From Aulostomus chinensis (lineage: Eukaryota > Chordata > Actinopteri > Syngnathiformes > Aulostomidae): a DNA stretch of 64,000 nt. The translations under genes were made by a program, and so were the position numbers. Below, in pieces: positions 62,181 through 64,000 of the stretch. The first letter of the stretch is position 1, and each line of letters starts with the position of its first letter. Location of the stretch: NCBI GenBank assembly GCA_037954235.1, contig JBBMOA010000021.1, positions 8,757,501 through 8,821,500 of the forward strand, in the 5' to 3' direction. The notes beneath the pieces were generated by a model. That model worked only from the letters and a program-made list of their open reading frames with translations. It did no database searches and was not told the origin of the DNA.

Positions 62181-64000
62181 ATATGCCATATAACTGAAAT
62201 AATTGTTGGCCCAGTAGGGTCACCCCCTACTGGCTATGAGAAAGAATAACAGTTTAGGGCTCTTCCTCATTGGCTTCCCTTTTTAGTCTCTGTCCATGTC
62301 ATGTTTCCAATCTATGAGAGAGACACGCTTCTGATTTGATAAATAGATCTCTTTGGGGTGTCCACTTGTTTGCTTTCGTTTCTTATTTTGGGATCACAAC
62401 GTTCCTGCCACTATCACGACGCCTTACACTATTCCAGCTGAATTTGTAGCGTATGTTTGGGACAGGACGCATCTCTGTCAGCACTCCAGCTTTGGGTGGT
62501 CTGCTTCTCCCACCATGTCAGACACCCGTGTGACATTCCTCACAGAGGTTACCGGAGGGTGTGTCCTTTCTCATTGATGTTTGGGAAAATTTTAAGAATT
62601 TTTATTGTGCTTTGTTGCTCCTTCCTGGTCCTTCCACAATTGGGAGTCATGGAGAGGAATGCACAGATCATGAAAAGGTCAGTTCATCCAAATGAAAACA
62701 TTTTCACACTTACCCGTTCAATAACTAACTCTGCAGCGATAGCTCTGGTTTTATTTGTTTTAAAGATATCCACTAGTGTGCTACGAGGCCAATAAAATTG
62801 ATCTGCATGGAATTTGTGGTGCTGATTATTATTCCTTTCCTGGAAAATATATCAGATGACAATTATGCAGGGTAATGTCTGTGGGTCTGTCCAAATAGCA
62901 AGAAACCTAATTCTATTAAATGGTAATTCAATGAAGAAGCTGATTAATATCCATTACCCGACTACTTTTCTTGTTATTGTAAAAGTCTTATTTATAGAAG
63001 AGAATGGTCTTCGAGGAAAGCGTTGTAAAAACCAGCCCAGTTCAAGTTAGACCTATGTGCTTCTGACCTCAGGTGAAAGGAGCTTCTGCATACAATAAAT
63101 GTCCACAGATATTTATGGAGACATCCAGACTGATGCTATAGTTTTACCAGAGCAGATGTTGTCATTCGTCCTCCTGGCAAAGACGTGTGTTCAGCTCAAT
63201 TGGAAACCCTCGAGGAAAAGAAGAAAAAGCATTATTACACCTAGACCCCAGATTCTTGAAAGTCTTTACGCATCAGATGGGAGTAATTTATATTTTCCTT
63301 CGGAGACTGACACTCACTGGCACTCCGGACCATCCTCCCTTTGTCTTCTTGCCTCCTCGGGCTTTTGGCGCTGTCGGAGGAGCGAGGGCAGGAGGAGCCC
63401 CACTTGGCACGAGGGAAGGATGATTTCCAAGCAGCCTGTCGACTTCACTCCCTAATGCTCTTTTCGCCTGCCCCACTGACTGAGTTTTTAATAAATGATG
63501 AGATGTGGTATAAATAAACCACAAGGCAGCGCAAGTGCCAAAAGGCAGAGAAAGAGAGAGATACAAGGTAACACACAAGAAGTGATAAATAAGTCAACAA
63601 AGACTCATTTGCACAACTTGGTTCTTCTCACTTTAATTGTGCAACGATGCTAAATTGGATTTGAGACTTAGCGAGCGTATAATTACTTCCTGCAACAAAA
63701 TAGCAAAGTTACCACTTTTGGACTTTGCAATATAAATCAAGCAGATTATTATCATTATCAACAGCTAATCTTTTCTCTTTTAGAAATAAGCAATGTCTCA
63801 TAAATCACTGAGTTTACAAAATTTACTGGAAGTGATGAGATTCCAGACACAAACCTTTTTCTTTCTTTTTTTTTTCCAGATTGTTTTGGACTTTTATGCT
63901 TGGCCTCATCTGGACTCATTGTTGTTTTTTTTGAGGGGAAAGTTAGGAAATTATAAGATAATTACTATATCTTCAAACCTGACATCTATTTTCATATCTA
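62181..64000. other. Intergenic, no gene seen
   Basis: No recognisable exon. ORFs at 62457-62795 and 63099-63455 overlap in several frames with no domain signature, so I treat them as chance. Confidence 0.55.

Overview
The window is vertebrate nuclear DNA, almost certainly from a ray-finned (probably percomorph teleost) fish. Intron-split genes have GT..AG junctions and short introns (from 80 bp), (CA)n/(GT)n and poly-G/C runs are abundant, and several interspersed repeats look like common teleost families. There is no bacterial or viral gene organisation. Nearly all uninterrupted reading frames are chance, antisense or microsatellite frames, so the genes below were rebuilt by hand exon by exon.

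Layout. 1-7.67 kb: no recognisable gene; microsatellites and one perfect 80-bp palindrome. 7.67-12.12 kb (minus): GORASP1 (GRASP65), nine coding exons, 381 codons plus stop, with the N-terminal myristoylation glycine and two GRASP-type PDZ domains. 12.12-13.37 kb: a divergent intergenic stretch with a repeat fragment, a PTF1-like motif and a TATA-like box. 13.37-14.85 kb (plus): a complete eight-exon CELA1-like pancreatic elastase zymogen of 271 residues. 16.2-22.75 kb (minus): CSRNP1 (AXUD1), four coding exons, 597 residues, followed in the mRNA by a long 3' UTR with two G-quadruplex motifs. Its 5' UTR is split, and a candidate remote non-coding first exon lies in a CpG-containing region near 28.6-28.9 kb.

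29-64 kb: about 35 kb in which I recognise no protein-coding gene. It holds microsatellites, two nonautonomous DNA-transposon-like elements of about 520 bp, a 148-bp foldback element, three blocks of a repeat carrying DR1 nuclear-receptor motifs, a decayed tandem repeat of about 190-200 bp, and a tail-to-tail pair of very similar tRNA-SINE-like elements.

GORASP1 and CSRNP1 are near neighbours in tetrapods as well (human 3p22), so this is a conserved block. The elastase gene sits where human has TTC21A. The three genes do not form a pathway: one is a Golgi scaffold, one a secreted digestive protease, one a nuclear immediate-early-type factor. I found no convincing new biological system. The most checkable observations are regulatory and structural: the G-quadruplexes in the CSRNP1 3' UTR, the PTF1-type site upstream of the elastase, tandem splice donors in GORASP1, the DR1-bearing repeat family, and the inverted SINE pair.
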